Shown: positions 18,830 to 27,961, numbered from the stretch's first letter. The stretch is 55,678 nt of DNA from Clostridia bacterium (GCA_900766585.1 CAAFVV010000005.1:1-55678); one strand, 5' to 3'. Notes: generated from the sequence alone by a model not told the origin. Translations and numbers: made by a program.

Positions 18830-21591
18830 AAAGAATGCACATTGTGTCCAACTCCCATCTTGACCGGGAGCATCGGCATGAATTTCAGGAGACCCGCCTG
18901 ATGATGGCGGAAATGCTCGACGACGTCATCCGCATCATGGAGGAGGACCCTGAATACCGGTTCTTCACGCTCGACGGGCAGTCTATCGTTCTCGACGACT
19001 ATCTGGAGATCCGCCCCCACATGAAGGAACGGCTGACCAAACTCATCCGCGACGGGCGGATCCAGATCGGCCCGTGGTACAGTCTGGTGGACTGCTATTC
19101 GGTCATGCCCGAGAGCATCATCCGCAACCTTTTGGTCGGCGACCGCGTCTGCCGCGCCTACGGTCAGCCGATGCCGGTCGGCTATTCCATCTTTTCGTTC
19201 GGACAGATGGCGCAGCTCCCGCAGATTTATGCGGGCTTTGGGATCCACGATATCGTGTTTTACAAGGGCGCGTCTGCCAAGGTGCTGCCCCACAGCGAAT
19301 TTATCTGGGAGGCGCCCGACGGCACCGCCGCATTTACCACCCGTCTCGGGCGGGAAAAGCGCTGGAATTTCTTTTTCGATTTCGATATTCCCGTCATCCT
19401 CGGCGGCGACGCCAAGCAGCCCGGCTGGCAGAGCCGCTTCACCGACAAAACAAAGCTGTGCCACTTTATCGACAAGGGGCATAAACAATTCTATGCCACT
19501 GAGCTGACGCCCGACCGCCGTATCCGCGAGGATAAGATCGACAGCTCGCTCGACCGCGTGCTCGGCCTGCTGGACGAGACGCTGGCGGAGCATGAGCTTT
19601 TGGGATTTGACGGCACCGATTTTACCTCTCCGCTCAAAGAGATCCCCGAGGTCATGCGGCTGGTTAACGAGAAAAAAGCGGGTGAGCTGGAGCTTGTCCA
19701 CAGCACGCCGCAGGCATATTTTGCCGCGGCGAGGGCGGATATTGACCCCAAAAAGCTCCAGCATTATACCGGCGAGATGCGGTTTGGCCCGGCCTCCCAT
19801 GTCCACTGCGAGACGATGGGGACCAACACCGAGATCAAGCAGGGCATTTGGCATGCGGAAAACACCATCCTGCAGCAGCTCGAGCCGTTGACGGTCATGC
19901 TCGCGCATATGGGCGGGGAGACCGACCGTGCCGCGGCGGACTATCTGTGGAAGATGCTGCTCTCCTCCCATGCCCACGATTCGGTCCACGGCTCCGGCGA
20001 TCCGAAGATCAAATCGGATAACCTCTGGCGCATCCGGCAGGCACAGGCGCTTGCCGACAGCCTGCTTCGGCGCACGGGCGACGGAATCTGCCGCCGCATC
20101 GGCTTTGCCGAGGACGACGGCATTCGCGTGGTGCTGTTCAACACCACGCCCTATGACCGCGCGGAAATGGTTGAGCTGACACTCGATCTGCCGGCGGAGG
20201 AGCGGGTGGAGAGCTTTGAGATCCGCGACGAGGCCGGTCAGCCGATGGACTTTTATCCGCTTGAGGAATCCGTCTTTAATCTGGCGAGCATCCACCGTCA
20301 GAACCGCCCGAAGTCGGTATACAGTGACCGCCGCCGGGTGCTGCTGCCGGTTGGCAGTCTGCCCGCCATGAGCTACCGCACGCTGCGGGTATACCGCAAG
20401 GCCGGCGGAACCGAGACCACGACAAATCCGTTCCCCGAGGGCGTGTTCCCCTATGCCCCCATTGCGAAGTCGCCCGCCGTTTTGGATAACGGGCGGATCC
20501 GCGTCACGCTCAGGGACGGCTGCGTGGATGTGCATGACTATGAGACGGGACTGTCCGCCTCCGGGCTGAATACGTTTGAGAGCACCGGCTCCTGCGGGGA
20601 CTTCTGGGTGCACCGCGTGCCGTTTGCCAACACCACCGTCACCTCTCTCCACGGCAAAACCAAGCTGGAGCTTTTGGAAAACAGCGCCCTGCGTGCCGTC
20701 TGCCGCATGACCTGCACCATGGATATTCCCCGCGGGCTGAACGAGGCGCGCAGCCGCCGGCTGGACGTGACCGACCCCGTCGATGTGGTGTCCACCATCA
20801 CCGTGACGCGCGGCAGCAAACGCATAGATTTTGTCACCGAGCTGAACAATACCGGCAGGGATCAGCTGTTCTCCGTGCGGTTTCCGACCGGTATCACGGC
20901 GGATACCGCCGATTGGGAGGCGCCCTTTGAGGTGCGGCAGCGCCCGACGGATCCGGTGTCGAACGATCACCTCAAGCACGGGCCGGAGCTGTCCCGTCAG
21001 GCGCTTCAGGGGTATATCGACGTCCGCGACGGCGCACGCGGTCTGTCGCTGTTCACCAAGGGGATCCGCGAGGCGGAAACGGTGACGGACAACGGCGTCT
21101 GCCTTAATCTGACGCTGTTTCGCGCCTGCTCCGGCACGTTCCCCATCCACAACGACCTGTTTATCGGCTTTGACGAGGAGCCGAGCCAGTGTCTCGGGCC
21201 GCAGCGCTTTGCCTATGCCGTCGAGCTGCACGGCGCCGGCTTCAACGCCGCCCGCGCCTGCCGGCTGTATCAGACGGATGTGCTGGCTGTCGAGGTCGGC
21301 CTCGGCGGCAGCGGCGATCAGCCCGAGCAGGCGCAGCTCTTCTCCCTCTCGGACGACCGCGCCGCGGTCAGCGCCGTCAAGCTCTGCGAGGAGGGCGGCG
21401 GCTACATTCTGCGGCTCAACAACCCCTATGGCGAGGACATTCCGCTCACGGTCTCCTTCCCGCAGTCGGTTGCCCGCGTGGAACAGACCGCGCTTTCCGA
21501 GCGCGGCGGGCAGACGCTGGCGGAAAATGCGGCGCAGGTGACGCTGACGCTGCCCGCCTATAAGATCGTGACGCTGCGCGTGTGCGAGTGA
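18826..21591 (+). CDS. Glycoside hydrolase family 38-like protein (alpha-mannosidase fold) lacking the nucleophile Asp
   Basis: 921 residues. The N-terminal VSNSHLDREHRHEF keeps the metal ligands His11 and Asp13 of the GH38 H-x-D motif, and HAHDSVHG (His384-Asp385) matches the other conserved metal site. The chain shares the order of bacterial MngB-type enzymes: FFTLDGQSIVLDDYL, DGRIQIGPWY, VGY...FGQ.AQLPQIY. However, the motif that is normally Pro-Asp-x-Phe-Gly reads Ile122-Phe123-Ser124-Phe125-Gly126, so the Asp that acts as nucleophile and metal ligand is Phe (codon TTT, 19192-19194). No signal peptide. The C-terminal half is the beta-sandwich expected for GH38. Either it is inactive or catalysis differs. 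Last gene of the locus, followed by a strong terminator. Confidence 0.82.
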   Translation: MKRMHIVSNSHLDREHRHEFQETRLMMAEMLDDVIRIMEEDPEYRFFTLDGQSIVLDDYLEIRPHMKERLTKLIRDGRIQIGPWYSLVDCYSVMPESIIRNLLVGDRVCRAYGQPMPVGYSIFSFGQMAQLPQIYAGFGIHDIVFYKGASAKVLPHSEFIWEAPDGTAAFTTRLGREKRWNFFFDFDIPVILGGDAKQPGWQSRFTDKTKLCHFIDKGHKQFYATELTPDRRIREDKIDSSLDRVLGLLDETLAEHELLGFDGTDFTSPLKEIPEVMRLVNEKKAGELELVHSTPQAYFAAARADIDPKKLQHYTGEMRFGPASHVHCETMGTNTEIKQGIWHAENTILQQLEPLTVMLAHMGGETDRAAADYLWKMLLSSHAHDSVHGSGDPKIKSDNLWRIRQAQALADSLLRRTGDGICRRIGFAEDDGIRVVLFNTTPYDRAEMVELTLDLPAEERVESFEIRDEAGQPMDFYPLEESVFNLASIHRQNRPKSVYSDRRRVLLPVGSLPAMSYRTLRVYRKAGGTETTTNPFPEGVFPYAPIAKSPAVLDNGRIRVTLRDGCVDVHDYETGLSASGLNTFESTGSCGDFWVHRVPFANTTVTSLHGKTKLELLENSALRAVCRMTCTMDIPRGLNEARSRRLDVTDPVDVVSTITVTRGSKRIDFVTELNNTGRDQLFSVRFPTGITADTADWEAPFEVRQRPTDPVSNDHLKHGPELSRQALQGYIDVRDGARGLSLFTKGIREAETVTDNGVCLNLTLFRACSGTFPIHNDLFIGFDEEPSQCLGPQRFAYAVELHGAGFNAARACRLYQTDVLAVEVGLGGSGDQPEQAQLFSLSDDRAAVSAVKLCEEGGGYILRLNNPYGEDIPLTVSFPQSVARVEQTALSERGGQTLAENAAQVTLTLPAYKIVTLRVCE

Positions 21592-21647
21592 CCCCGCCTG
21601 CTTCGGTAAAAGTGTTGTTTCCCCTTATTCCCCCGTCGATGACCGGC

Positions 21648-21693
21648 ACACCCCCTGCCGCAGGAGCAATCCTGCGGCAGGGGGTGTTGTTTT
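21648..21693 (+). terminator. Intrinsic terminator ending the carbohydrate locus
   Basis: Arms 21648-21665 and 21670-21687 pair over 18 bp around a 4-base loop, followed by TGTTTT. Confidence 0.9.
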
Positions 21694-21725
21694 GGGAGGG
21701 TTTTTAAAAAATTGGCAAAAAGCTA

Positions 21726-21759
21726 TTGACAAAGCCAATACTTCGTAGTACGATGTATT
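21726..21759 (+). promoter_or_regulatory. padR promoter with overlapping dyad operator
   Basis: TTGACA at 21726-21731, a 17-bp spacer, then TACGAT at 21749-21754. An imperfect palindrome, AATACTTCGTA-G-TACGATGTATT, covers 21737-21759 (10 of 11 arm positions pair) and overlaps the -10 box. This is the size and placement of a PadR-family operator, so autorepression is inferred. Confidence 0.75.
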
Positions 21760-21778
21760 GCGCAAAGGGAGGTATCAT

Positions 21779-22099
21779 ATGGACATTCAGTTGAAACGGG
21801 GACTCTTGGATGTCTGCGTTTTGGCGGCGATCAGGAGCGAGGATTCCTACGGCTATCAGATTATCAAGGACATGAAGCCGTATATCACACTTTCCGAATC
21901 GACCCTGTACACCATTTTAAAGCGGCTGGAAACGGCGCATATGCTGACTGTCCGCACGGCGGAGCACGGCGGCAGGCTGCGGAAGTATTACCATATCACC
22001 GCAGAGGGGCTTGGGCGCATCGAGGAGTTCAAGGGTGAGTGGAAGGAGATTATGGCCATTTATCAATTTGTCACAAAGGAGGATCACGGCAATGAATAA
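21779..22099 (+). CDS. PadR family transcriptional regulator
   Basis: 106 residues from ATG 21779, with AAAGGGAGG at 21764-21772; the TTG at 21758 lies ahead of the ribosome site. A winged helix-turn-helix covers residues 5-85: LDVCVLAAIRSEDSYGYQII is the typical PadR opening and STLYTILKRLE the recognition helix. Short PadR-s2 type with little beyond the wing. The gene overlaps the DUF1700 gene by 8 bp, the usual arrangement in Firmicutes where PadR controls a DUF1700/DUF4097 envelope-stress pair. Likely bound to the dyad at 21737-21759. Confidence 0.93.
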   Translation: MDIQLKRGLLDVCVLAAIRSEDSYGYQIIKDMKPYITLSESTLYTILKRLETAHMLTVRTAEHGGRLRKYYHITAEGLGRIEEFKGEWKEIMAIYQFVTKEDHGNE

Positions 22100-22694
22100 A
22101 CAGGAATTTCTTGCCGAGCTGCGGCGGGGGCTGGCGAGGCTGCCGCAGGAGGACAGAGATGAGCGCCTGACCTTTTACGGAGAAATGCTGGATGACAGAA
22201 TGGAGGAGGGGCTTTCGGAGGAGGAAGCGGTGGCGGCCGTCGGCCCTGTTGAGGACATTGTCAGGCAGGCTGCCGCTGACTTTCCCGCTGTCAAAAGCGC
22301 CAAAGAGGGAACCCGCCCCAAAAGGCGCCTGAGGGCGGGGGAGATCGTGCTTCTGGTGCTTGGCTCTCCGTTGTGGCTGCCGCTGGGCATCGCCGCAGCC
22401 GCCGTAATTTTTTCGCTGTATGTGTCCCTGTGGTCGGTGATCATTTCCCTGTGGACGGTTTTTGGCGCACTTGCCGTCAGCGCCGCCGCAGGCGTGCCGA
22501 TGGGCGTGGTGTTTGCCGTGCGCGGGAGCGGGGCGGCCGGGCTGGCGATGCTTGCCGCCGCCGCTGTCTGCGCCGGGCTGGCGATAGGGCTGTTTTTTGG
22601 CTGCAGGGGCATTACGGCGGGCGTTTTGGCACTGACGAAGCGGCTGGCGCTGCGGATCAAAAACGGCTTTGCCCGGAAGGAGGATAAGTCATGA
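22092..22694 (+). CDS. DUF1700 family membrane protein
   Basis: 200 residues, ATG 22092 with AAAGGAGG at 22076-22083. The N-terminal 70 residues (FLAELRRGLARLPQEDRDER, FYGEMLDDRMEEGLSEEEAV) are the hallmark of DUF1700/HAAS-domain proteins: a short helical domain ahead of membrane helices. About three to four hydrophobic segments follow (about 88-185). Such proteins sit between a PadR regulator and a DUF4097 partner, as here. Their biochemical role is unclear; envelope homeostasis is the usual suggestion. Confidence 0.9.
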   Translation: MNKQEFLAELRRGLARLPQEDRDERLTFYGEMLDDRMEEGLSEEEAVAAVGPVEDIVRQAAADFPAVKSAKEGTRPKRRLRAGEIVLLVLGSPLWLPLGIAAAAVIFSLYVSLWSVIISLWTVFGALAVSAAAGVPMGVVFAVRGSGAAGLAMLAAAAVCAGLAIGLFFGCRGITAGVLALTKRLALRIKNGFARKEDKS

Positions 22695-23653
22695 AAAAAA
22701 CAACAAAGGCTTGGCTGATCACGGCGGCTGTGCTTGTGGTGAGCGGTTGCGGACTGTTTGCGGGCGTGATGTCCACGCTCGGGTGGAATTTTGCGAAGCT
22801 GTCCACGGTCAAATATACAACCCATACCTATGCGGTAGACGAGCCGTTTGACAGCCTGTCCCTGACGACCGACACCGCGGATATTGTGCTTGCCCTGTCG
22901 GACGACGGAAAATGCCGGATTGAATGCCGCGAGGAGGAAAATGCCGGGTATACGGTCACGGTAGACAATAACACCCTCACGGTCATGGTGAACAACCGGA
23001 AAACCTGGTATGACTATACCGGGATCCACTTCGATTCACCGAAAATCACGGTCTATCTCCCGAAAACGGACTATACTGCGCTGTTCATCCGCGAAAACAC
23101 CGGGAATGTGGAGATACCGAAGGAGTTCACATGGACAAGCGCCGATATCTCCGTGAGCACGGGCGACGTCCACTTCTTTTCCGCCGTGCGGGAGACGGTC
23201 GGGATCAAAACCAGCACAGGCGGCATCTGCGTGGAGGATATTTCCGCCGGCGCCCTCACGCTTTCCGTCGCCACGGGCGGGGTCACGGTATCGGACGTGA
23301 CCTGTGAGGGAGAGGTCACGGTCGGCGTGTCCACGGGCCGTGCCGAGCTGACGAATGTCGCGTGCGGCAGTCTCGTTTCGACCGGAACGACCGGCGATAT
23401 TACGCTGGAGCATGTGACCGCCGGGGGGAAGCTGTCGGTCAGGAGAAGCACGGGGCATGTCGGATTCAGCCGGTGCGATGCCGCAGAGCTGCATATCCAG
23501 ACAAGCACGGGCGATGTGACCGGCAGTCTGCTGACGGGCAAGGTGTTTGCCACCGAGACCGCCACCGGCAGCGTGGAGATTCCCCACACGGCAGAGGGCG
23601 GCAGATGCGAGATCAAGACCGCGACGGGGAATATCCGCATAACCATTGCGTGA
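22691..23653 (+). CDS. DUF4097 family beta-strand repeat protein
   Basis: 320 residues, ATGA overlap with the DUF1700 gene. An N-terminal membrane anchor (about 8-30) is followed by an extracellular beta-solenoid built of repeats containing STG/ATG turns (ISVSTGDVHFF, IKTSTGGICVED, VSTGRAELTNV, RRSTGHVGFS, TSTGDVTGSL, ETATGSVEI, KTATGNIRI). This is the DUF4097 (adhesin-like) signature. Partner of the upstream DUF1700 protein in the PadR-controlled operon. Confidence 0.9.
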   Translation: MKKTTKAWLITAAVLVVSGCGLFAGVMSTLGWNFAKLSTVKYTTHTYAVDEPFDSLSLTTDTADIVLALSDDGKCRIECREEENAGYTVTVDNNTLTVMVNNRKTWYDYTGIHFDSPKITVYLPKTDYTALFIRENTGNVEIPKEFTWTSADISVSTGDVHFFSAVRETVGIKTSTGGICVEDISAGALTLSVATGGVTVSDVTCEGEVTVGVSTGRAELTNVACGSLVSTGTTGDITLEHVTAGGKLSVRRSTGHVGFSRCDAAELHIQTSTGDVTGSLLTGKVFATETATGSVEIPHTAEGGRCEIKTATGNIRITIA

Positions 23654-23675
23654 GCGTGTCTTTTCGGCTCCCGTA

Positions 23676-23704
23676 TTGACTTGCCGCGCGGTTGATCCTA
23701 TAAT
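23676..23704 (+). promoter_or_regulatory. Promoter of MATE gene
   Basis: TTGACT 23676-23681, 17-bp spacer, TATAAT 23699-23704. The next start codon is at 23737 with GGAGG at 23726-23730. Confidence 0.85.
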
Positions 23705-23736
23705 AAGAGGGTCAATACTGTCTGCGGAGGAATGCT

Positions 23737-25074
23737 GTGAACCGGGATCTGACAAAGGGGCCTGTTATGCGGTCCATGCTGCTGTTTGCCGTCCCCATGA
23801 TTTTGGGGGATCTGCTGCAGCAGGGCTATAATATTGCCGACACGCTGATTGTCGGGCGTTTTCTCGGGCGGGATGCCCTTGCGGCGGTCGGGTCGTCCTT
23901 TACGCTGATGACCTTTCTGACCTCCGTGATTCTCGGGCTGTGCATGGGCAGCGGCGCGCTGTTTTCCATCCGTTTCGGTCAGCGGGACGAAAATGCGCTG
24001 CGCGAAAGCCTCTGCGCGTCCTTCTGCTTTATCGCCCTTGTCACCGTACTGCTGGACGGGCTGGTCTATGCCTGTTTGGACGGGCTTCGGGTTTTTCTCC
24101 GTGTGCCTGCCGAGGTATGGGGGGATATGCGGGCGTATCTGCTGGTGATCTTCATGGGGATCCCTGCGGTGTTCCTGTATAACTATTTTGCCTCGTTTCT
24201 GCGGGCACTCGGCAATTCGGTTATACCGCTGATCTTTCTGGCGGTGTCGGCGGGGCTGAACATCGCGCTGGATCTCTGGTTTGTGATCGGTCTGCACAGA
24301 GGAGTCGCCGGTGCGGCGGAGGCGACCGTCATCGCCCAGTATCTCTCGGGCATCGGCATTGCGGCCTACACGCTGGTGCGCTTCCCGCAGGTGCGCGCGA
24401 TCGGGAGCGTCCGCTGCCTGCGGCGGGGACGCATCCGCGAGATCGTCTCGTTCTCCACGCTGACCTGTGTGCAGCAGTCGGTCATGAACCTCGGCATCCT
24501 GATGGTGCAGGGGCTGGTCAACAGCTTCGGCTCTGTGGTGATGGCGGCCTTTGCCGCCGCCGTGAAGATTGACGCGTTTGCCTACATGCCGGTGCAGGAT
24601 TTCGGCAACGCCTTCTCCACCTTTATCGCCCAGAATTACGGCGCGAAGGAGAGCGGGAGAATCCGCGCCGGGCTGAAAAGCGCCGTGGGCGTTTCGCTCG
24701 CGTTCTGCGCGATCGTCTCCGCGCTTGTCTGCGGGTTGGCGGAGCCGCTGATGACGCTGTTTGTGGACGCCGGAGAGACCGCGGTCATTCGGGAGGGTGT
24801 GCGGTATCTGCGGATCGAGGGTGCGTTTTACGGCGGCATCGGCTGCCTGTTCCTGCTCTACGGGCTGTACCGCGCAGTGGGAAAGCCCGGGATGAGCGTT
24901 GTGCTCACCGTTATTTCGCTGGGCACCCGCGTGGCGCTCGCCTATCTGCTGTCTGCCATACCCGCGGTCGGCGTGACGGGGATCTGGTGGTCGGTTCCGA
25001 TCGGCTGGGCTTTGGCGGATGCCGCAGGGCTTTTATATTACCGGGTGAAAAAGAAGACGCTGCTGACCTGCTGA
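23737..25074 (+). CDS. MATE family multidrug/Na+ antiporter
   Basis: 445 residues starting with GTG. Twelve membrane helices arranged in two halves. MATE motifs are visible near the N terminus (MLLFAVPMILGDLLQQGYNI; DTLIVGRFLGRDALAAVGSS) and repeated in the second half (VVMAAFAAAVKIDAFAYMPV; GNAFSTFIAQNYGAKESGRI), as in the NorM/DinF-like clostridial branch. It exports cationic drugs or metabolites using an Na+ or H+ gradient. It has its own promoter and ends at a bidirectional terminator. Confidence 0.95.
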   Translation: MNRDLTKGPVMRSMLLFAVPMILGDLLQQGYNIADTLIVGRFLGRDALAAVGSSFTLMTFLTSVILGLCMGSGALFSIRFGQRDENALRESLCASFCFIALVTVLLDGLVYACLDGLRVFLRVPAEVWGDMRAYLLVIFMGIPAVFLYNYFASFLRALGNSVIPLIFLAVSAGLNIALDLWFVIGLHRGVAGAAEATVIAQYLSGIGIAAYTLVRFPQVRAIGSVRCLRRGRIREIVSFSTLTCVQQSVMNLGILMVQGLVNSFGSVVMAAFAAAVKIDAFAYMPVQDFGNAFSTFIAQNYGAKESGRIRAGLKSAVGVSLAFCAIVSALVCGLAEPLMTLFVDAGETAVIREGVRYLRIEGAFYGGIGCLFLLYGLYRAVGKPGMSVVLTVISLGTRVALAYLLSAIPAVGVTGIWWSVPIGWALADAAGLLYYRVKKKTLLTC

Positions 25075-25106
25075 TCAGGCCTTTGCGGCGGAAAAGCGGG
25101 CGAAAA

Positions 25107-25150
25107 ACATCCCCGGCAGAGCCTTTGACCAAAGGCTCCGCCGGGGATGT
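25107..25150. terminator. Bidirectional terminator-like hairpin between convergent genes
   Basis: ACATCCCCGG at 25107 onward pairs with the segment up to 25150; inner arms AGCCTTT/AAAGGCT extend the stem. It lies between the convergent MATE and alpha-galactosidase-like genes, with A-rich sequence on the left flank and T-containing sequence on the right. Confidence 0.7.
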
Positions 25151-25182
25151 TGGCTTTATGGGGGGCAAAAGGCGGGGGAGGC

Positions 25183-26763
25183 TCAGCCGCCAAACAGGCT
25201 GTCAGTGCCCGCAAACCAGTGATAGCGGGTCTCCTCGCCGTTAAAGCTCCAGCGCGCGGGGCAGCAGGTGGACTGCCAGTCGAGCGGAACGGCAACATCC
25301 GTTTGCTTTGCCGCCTGCAAAAAGGCGGCGCGCAGCGCGGTCTTTTGCTCATCGGTCAGCGTGTCGGGATCGGCGGAGACAAACAGCGGCGTGCCGCTGT
25401 TTTGCAGCAGGTGCAGCCACTGGCGGTTTTTCTCCCAGTCGATATGGGGCGTGACGCCGATGCAGTCGGCATCCACGTCGAAAAAGACGCGATGCTGCGG
25501 CAGCCGGAACGCGAGCGTGTTGACGCCCATTTTGCGGGTGCGCTCCCAGTCAAGACCGCTCGTGTCGTCGCCGGTGCGAAACAGGTGCATCATGCCGGTG
25601 CCGAGGTGGCCGATACAGTTGCAGCCGAGGATCAGCACACCCTCGCCGCGCGCCGCGTAGATGGCGCGGTAGAGGTCCATCAGTACCTCGGCGTTGGTGC
25701 GGGTGTTGTCGGCCAGCTCATAGGCGCCGATATCCTGCTTCGGCAGAAAGCTGCTGCCCCAGGTGCCGATCAGGTCAAAGGTGGAGAAATCATGTTTGAT
25801 GAGCCGATAGCCCCAGGAGGAAAAGCGGCGGATATCCTCTGCGATATAGTCGCGCACCTCCGGCAGGGAGGGGTCGAGCAGCGAGGGGTCGCGCTTTTGC
25901 CGCCAGCTGTCGGGGATATCCGGTGCGTGGTTCTGCAGCGGGCGGAACCACAGCCCGGGAATCGCCCCGCGGTCGGCAATATCCGCGGCGAGCCTGGCCA
26001 TGTCGGGGAAGCGGGCGTTGCCGGATATCCACGGGCCGCCGTTGTAGTCTTTTTCGTGGTCACTCTGCCAGCCGTCGTCGATCACCATAAACGGGCGCAC
26101 GCCCTCGGAGGGCGCGAGCGAGGCGACGAGCGCTGCGTCCCGCAGGATCTGCCCGTGCGAGCTGTCGCCGTAGGCGTAGTACCAGTTGTTGCTGCCGTAG
26201 ACCGGCGCGTCGGGGAACACGCCGTTATCGCACATCAGGCGGCAAAACCGCTGCGCGGCGGTAAACGCCGGTTCATTCACAGGCGGCATGAATACGACTG
26301 TGGCGGCGGGAAGCGTCCGCCCGTTTAAGCGCACGCCGCGCCCGCCCGTGCGGACGTCCAGCAGCAGGCTGATGCCGTCGGAATCGGCCTGCCACCAGCA
26401 AAGCGCGTGGGGATTTGTCTTGACGCCGATGCCCGCCGTGGCGGCGCCGTCGGTGAGCAGGAAATACCACGGCATGGCGCGCTCGGGAACCAGTCCCTGC
26501 CACTGTAAATCGCCGTAGCTGCGCTCCAGCGCATCGCCGAGGAGCTGTACCGATTCCGGAAACGGCAGCTGCCACCGCAGGGTGACAAAGCGCAGCTGCG
26601 GCTGCGCGGATACGGCGATCTGCAGCGTGCCGTCCGCCTCGCGGCAGGTGACCTCGACGCCGTCCGCGGCAAAGCTGCCGTTTTGTGCGGTCAGCGTGAG
26701 GCGCTTGTCCTCGGTCTCGGCATAAACGCCGTCCGGCTGGCGGATGAGGGAAGAAATGTACAT
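25183..26763 (-). CDS. Alpha-galactosidase-like glycoside hydrolase (GH36-type clan)
   Basis: 526 residues from the ATG at 26763, with GAGGTG upstream; an earlier in-frame ATG at 26802 lacks a good ribosome site. An N-terminal beta-sandwich (about 1-165) precedes a TIM barrel. GH36-like landmarks are FMVIDDGWQS (225-234), RLIKHDF with likely nucleophile Asp325, and LFRTGDD with likely acid/base Asp399 or Asp400. No signal peptide, so intracellular. It lies 89 bp downstream of an AraC regulator gene on the same strand, which probably controls it. Substrate could be alpha-galactosides; shorter than typical 700-residue GH36 enzymes, so subfamily is uncertain. Confidence 0.8.
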   Translation of the reverse strand: MYISSLIRQPDGVYAETEDKRLTLTAQNGSFAADGVEVTCREADGTLQIAVSAQPQLRFVTLRWQLPFPESVQLLGDALERSYGDLQWQGLVPERAMPWYFLLTDGAATAGIGVKTNPHALCWWQADSDGISLLLDVRTGGRGVRLNGRTLPAATVVFMPPVNEPAFTAAQRFCRLMCDNGVFPDAPVYGSNNWYYAYGDSSHGQILRDAALVASLAPSEGVRPFMVIDDGWQSDHEKDYNGGPWISGNARFPDMARLAADIADRGAIPGLWFRPLQNHAPDIPDSWRQKRDPSLLDPSLPEVRDYIAEDIRRFSSWGYRLIKHDFSTFDLIGTWGSSFLPKQDIGAYELADNTRTNAEVLMDLYRAIYAARGEGVLILGCNCIGHLGTGMMHLFRTGDDTSGLDWERTRKMGVNTLAFRLPQHRVFFDVDADCIGVTPHIDWEKNRQWLHLLQNSGTPLFVSADPDTLTDEQKTALRAAFLQAAKQTDVAVPLDWQSTCCPARWSFNGEETRYHWFAGTDSLFGG

Positions 26764-26808
26764 GTTGTGACACCTCGTTTTCCGATAGGGATGTATTGAC
26801 AAAGCGGC

Positions 26809-26833
26809 ACCCGGCGGAAAAGCGCCGCCGGGT
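26809..26833 (-). other. Hairpin between araC-type gene and hydrolase gene
   Basis: ACCCGGCGG (26809-26817) pairs perfectly with CCGCCGGGT (26825-26833). Only a weak T-rich stretch follows on the minus strand, so this may be partial termination or an mRNA stabiliser between the two cistrons. Confidence 0.45.
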
Positions 26834-26852
26834 ACCGGATTTGCGTCCGGAG

Positions 26853-27779
26853 CTAGTCCTCCTTCTGTTCGGTCAGTCCGTCTAAGAATTCCCGCCGGTC
26901 GGTATAGGCGATGCGGCGGGAGCGGTCGGCGGCGCTGCCGTGGGTGCGGCGGTACTGCCGCGGGGATATGCCGACGACCTGTTTAAACAGGGTGCTGAAA
27001 TACTGCTGCGAGCCGAAGCCCAGGCTGAGTGCCAGCTCGGCAATGTCGAGATCGGTGCGGGTCAGCAGCTGGCAGGCCAGCGCCATGCGCTGCTGATTGA
27101 TATAGGAGATCAGCGTCTGCCCCTTGATCTTTTTAAACAGCCGCTGCAGATAGGCGGCGTTGATAGGCACCGAGGCGGCGATATCGGATACCTTGATGGT
27201 CTCGTTGATATGGCTGCGGATGTAGCGGCAGGCGTTTTCCACATAGCCGTAGCCGGAGGAGGGGGAGCGATCGGTATCGCGCACCGCCTTGGCGAGCCGG
27301 ATCAGCAGATAGTCAAGCAGCAGCACGGTTTCCGGCTCCTCGGGGCGGTTGACGTCCAGCACCTCATACAGGTTCAGCAGGGTGCGCAGCACGGTGCCGT
27401 CGTCCTTGAGCAGGTAATAGGGGCGGTCGGCTTCGCCCAAATGCCGCACCGCCGGCTCCTGTGCCGCAAGCGCCGCGACATCCGCGCCGATAAAGCCGCC
27501 CGGGCGGAAGATCATTTCCACGTTCAGCACGGCGCAGCTGCTGCCGATGCACAGATCGTGCGGGGTGCCGGCATCTAAGAGGATGTAGGAAAACGGGTTG
27601 AGCAGAACGGGCTTGCCGTCCGCCGTGACCGTGCAGTGACCCTCGGTGACATACATGATCTCCATCCGGTCATGCGCATGACAGGGGGTGCGGTAGTTTT
27701 CCCACTTGCTTTTATAATAGGAGACGACAGCGGGGAAGATGCCGTGTTCTGTCAGCAGCTCGCCGGTCAAACCTTTCAT
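26853..27779 (-). CDS. AraC family transcriptional regulator with cupin sensor
   Basis: 308 residues, ATG preceded by AAAGGAG. N-terminal cupin (about 20-110; CHAHDRMEIMYVTEGHCTV), central helical linker, and C-terminal double helix-turn-helix (about 185-290) with the AraC signature IAELALSLGFGSQQYFSTLF and GISPRQYR. It most likely senses a sugar and activates the adjacent alpha-galactosidase-like gene. A -10-like TATACT lies about 35 bp upstream on the minus strand. Confidence 0.93.
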   Translation of the reverse strand: MKGLTGELLTEHGIFPAVVSYYKSKWENYRTPCHAHDRMEIMYVTEGHCTVTADGKPVLLNPFSYILLDAGTPHDLCIGSSCAVLNVEMIFRPGGFIGADVAALAAQEPAVRHLGEADRPYYLLKDDGTVLRTLLNLYEVLDVNRPEEPETVLLLDYLLIRLAKAVRDTDRSPSSGYGYVENACRYIRSHINETIKVSDIAASVPINAAYLQRLFKKIKGQTLISYINQQRMALACQLLTRTDLDIAELALSLGFGSQQYFSTLFKQVVGISPRQYRRTHGSAADRSRRIAYTDRREFLDGLTEQKED

Positions 27780-27916
27780 GACAAGGCTCCTTTCTCCGTT
27801 CCTCCGGTTACAGTATAGCGGACGGCGCAGACCACGTCTTTCGAAATCCGCGCCAGATCAAAAATGAATTTACAATATTGTGACATATGCCTTGCGGTCG
27901 GGCGGGATAAGGCAAA

Positions 27917-27961
27917 GACCCGCCCGGCGGTCCCTGGGTGGGGGAGAATGCCGGGCGGGTC
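27917..27961. terminator. Hairpin in intergenic region, terminator-like
   Basis: GACCCGCCCGGC (27917-27928) pairs with GCCGGGCGGGTC (27950-27961), followed by CGCTTTT. It lies in the 370-bp gap between the divergent AraC gene and the next plus-strand gene; no open frame with a ribosome site is seen in that gap. Confidence 0.5.
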
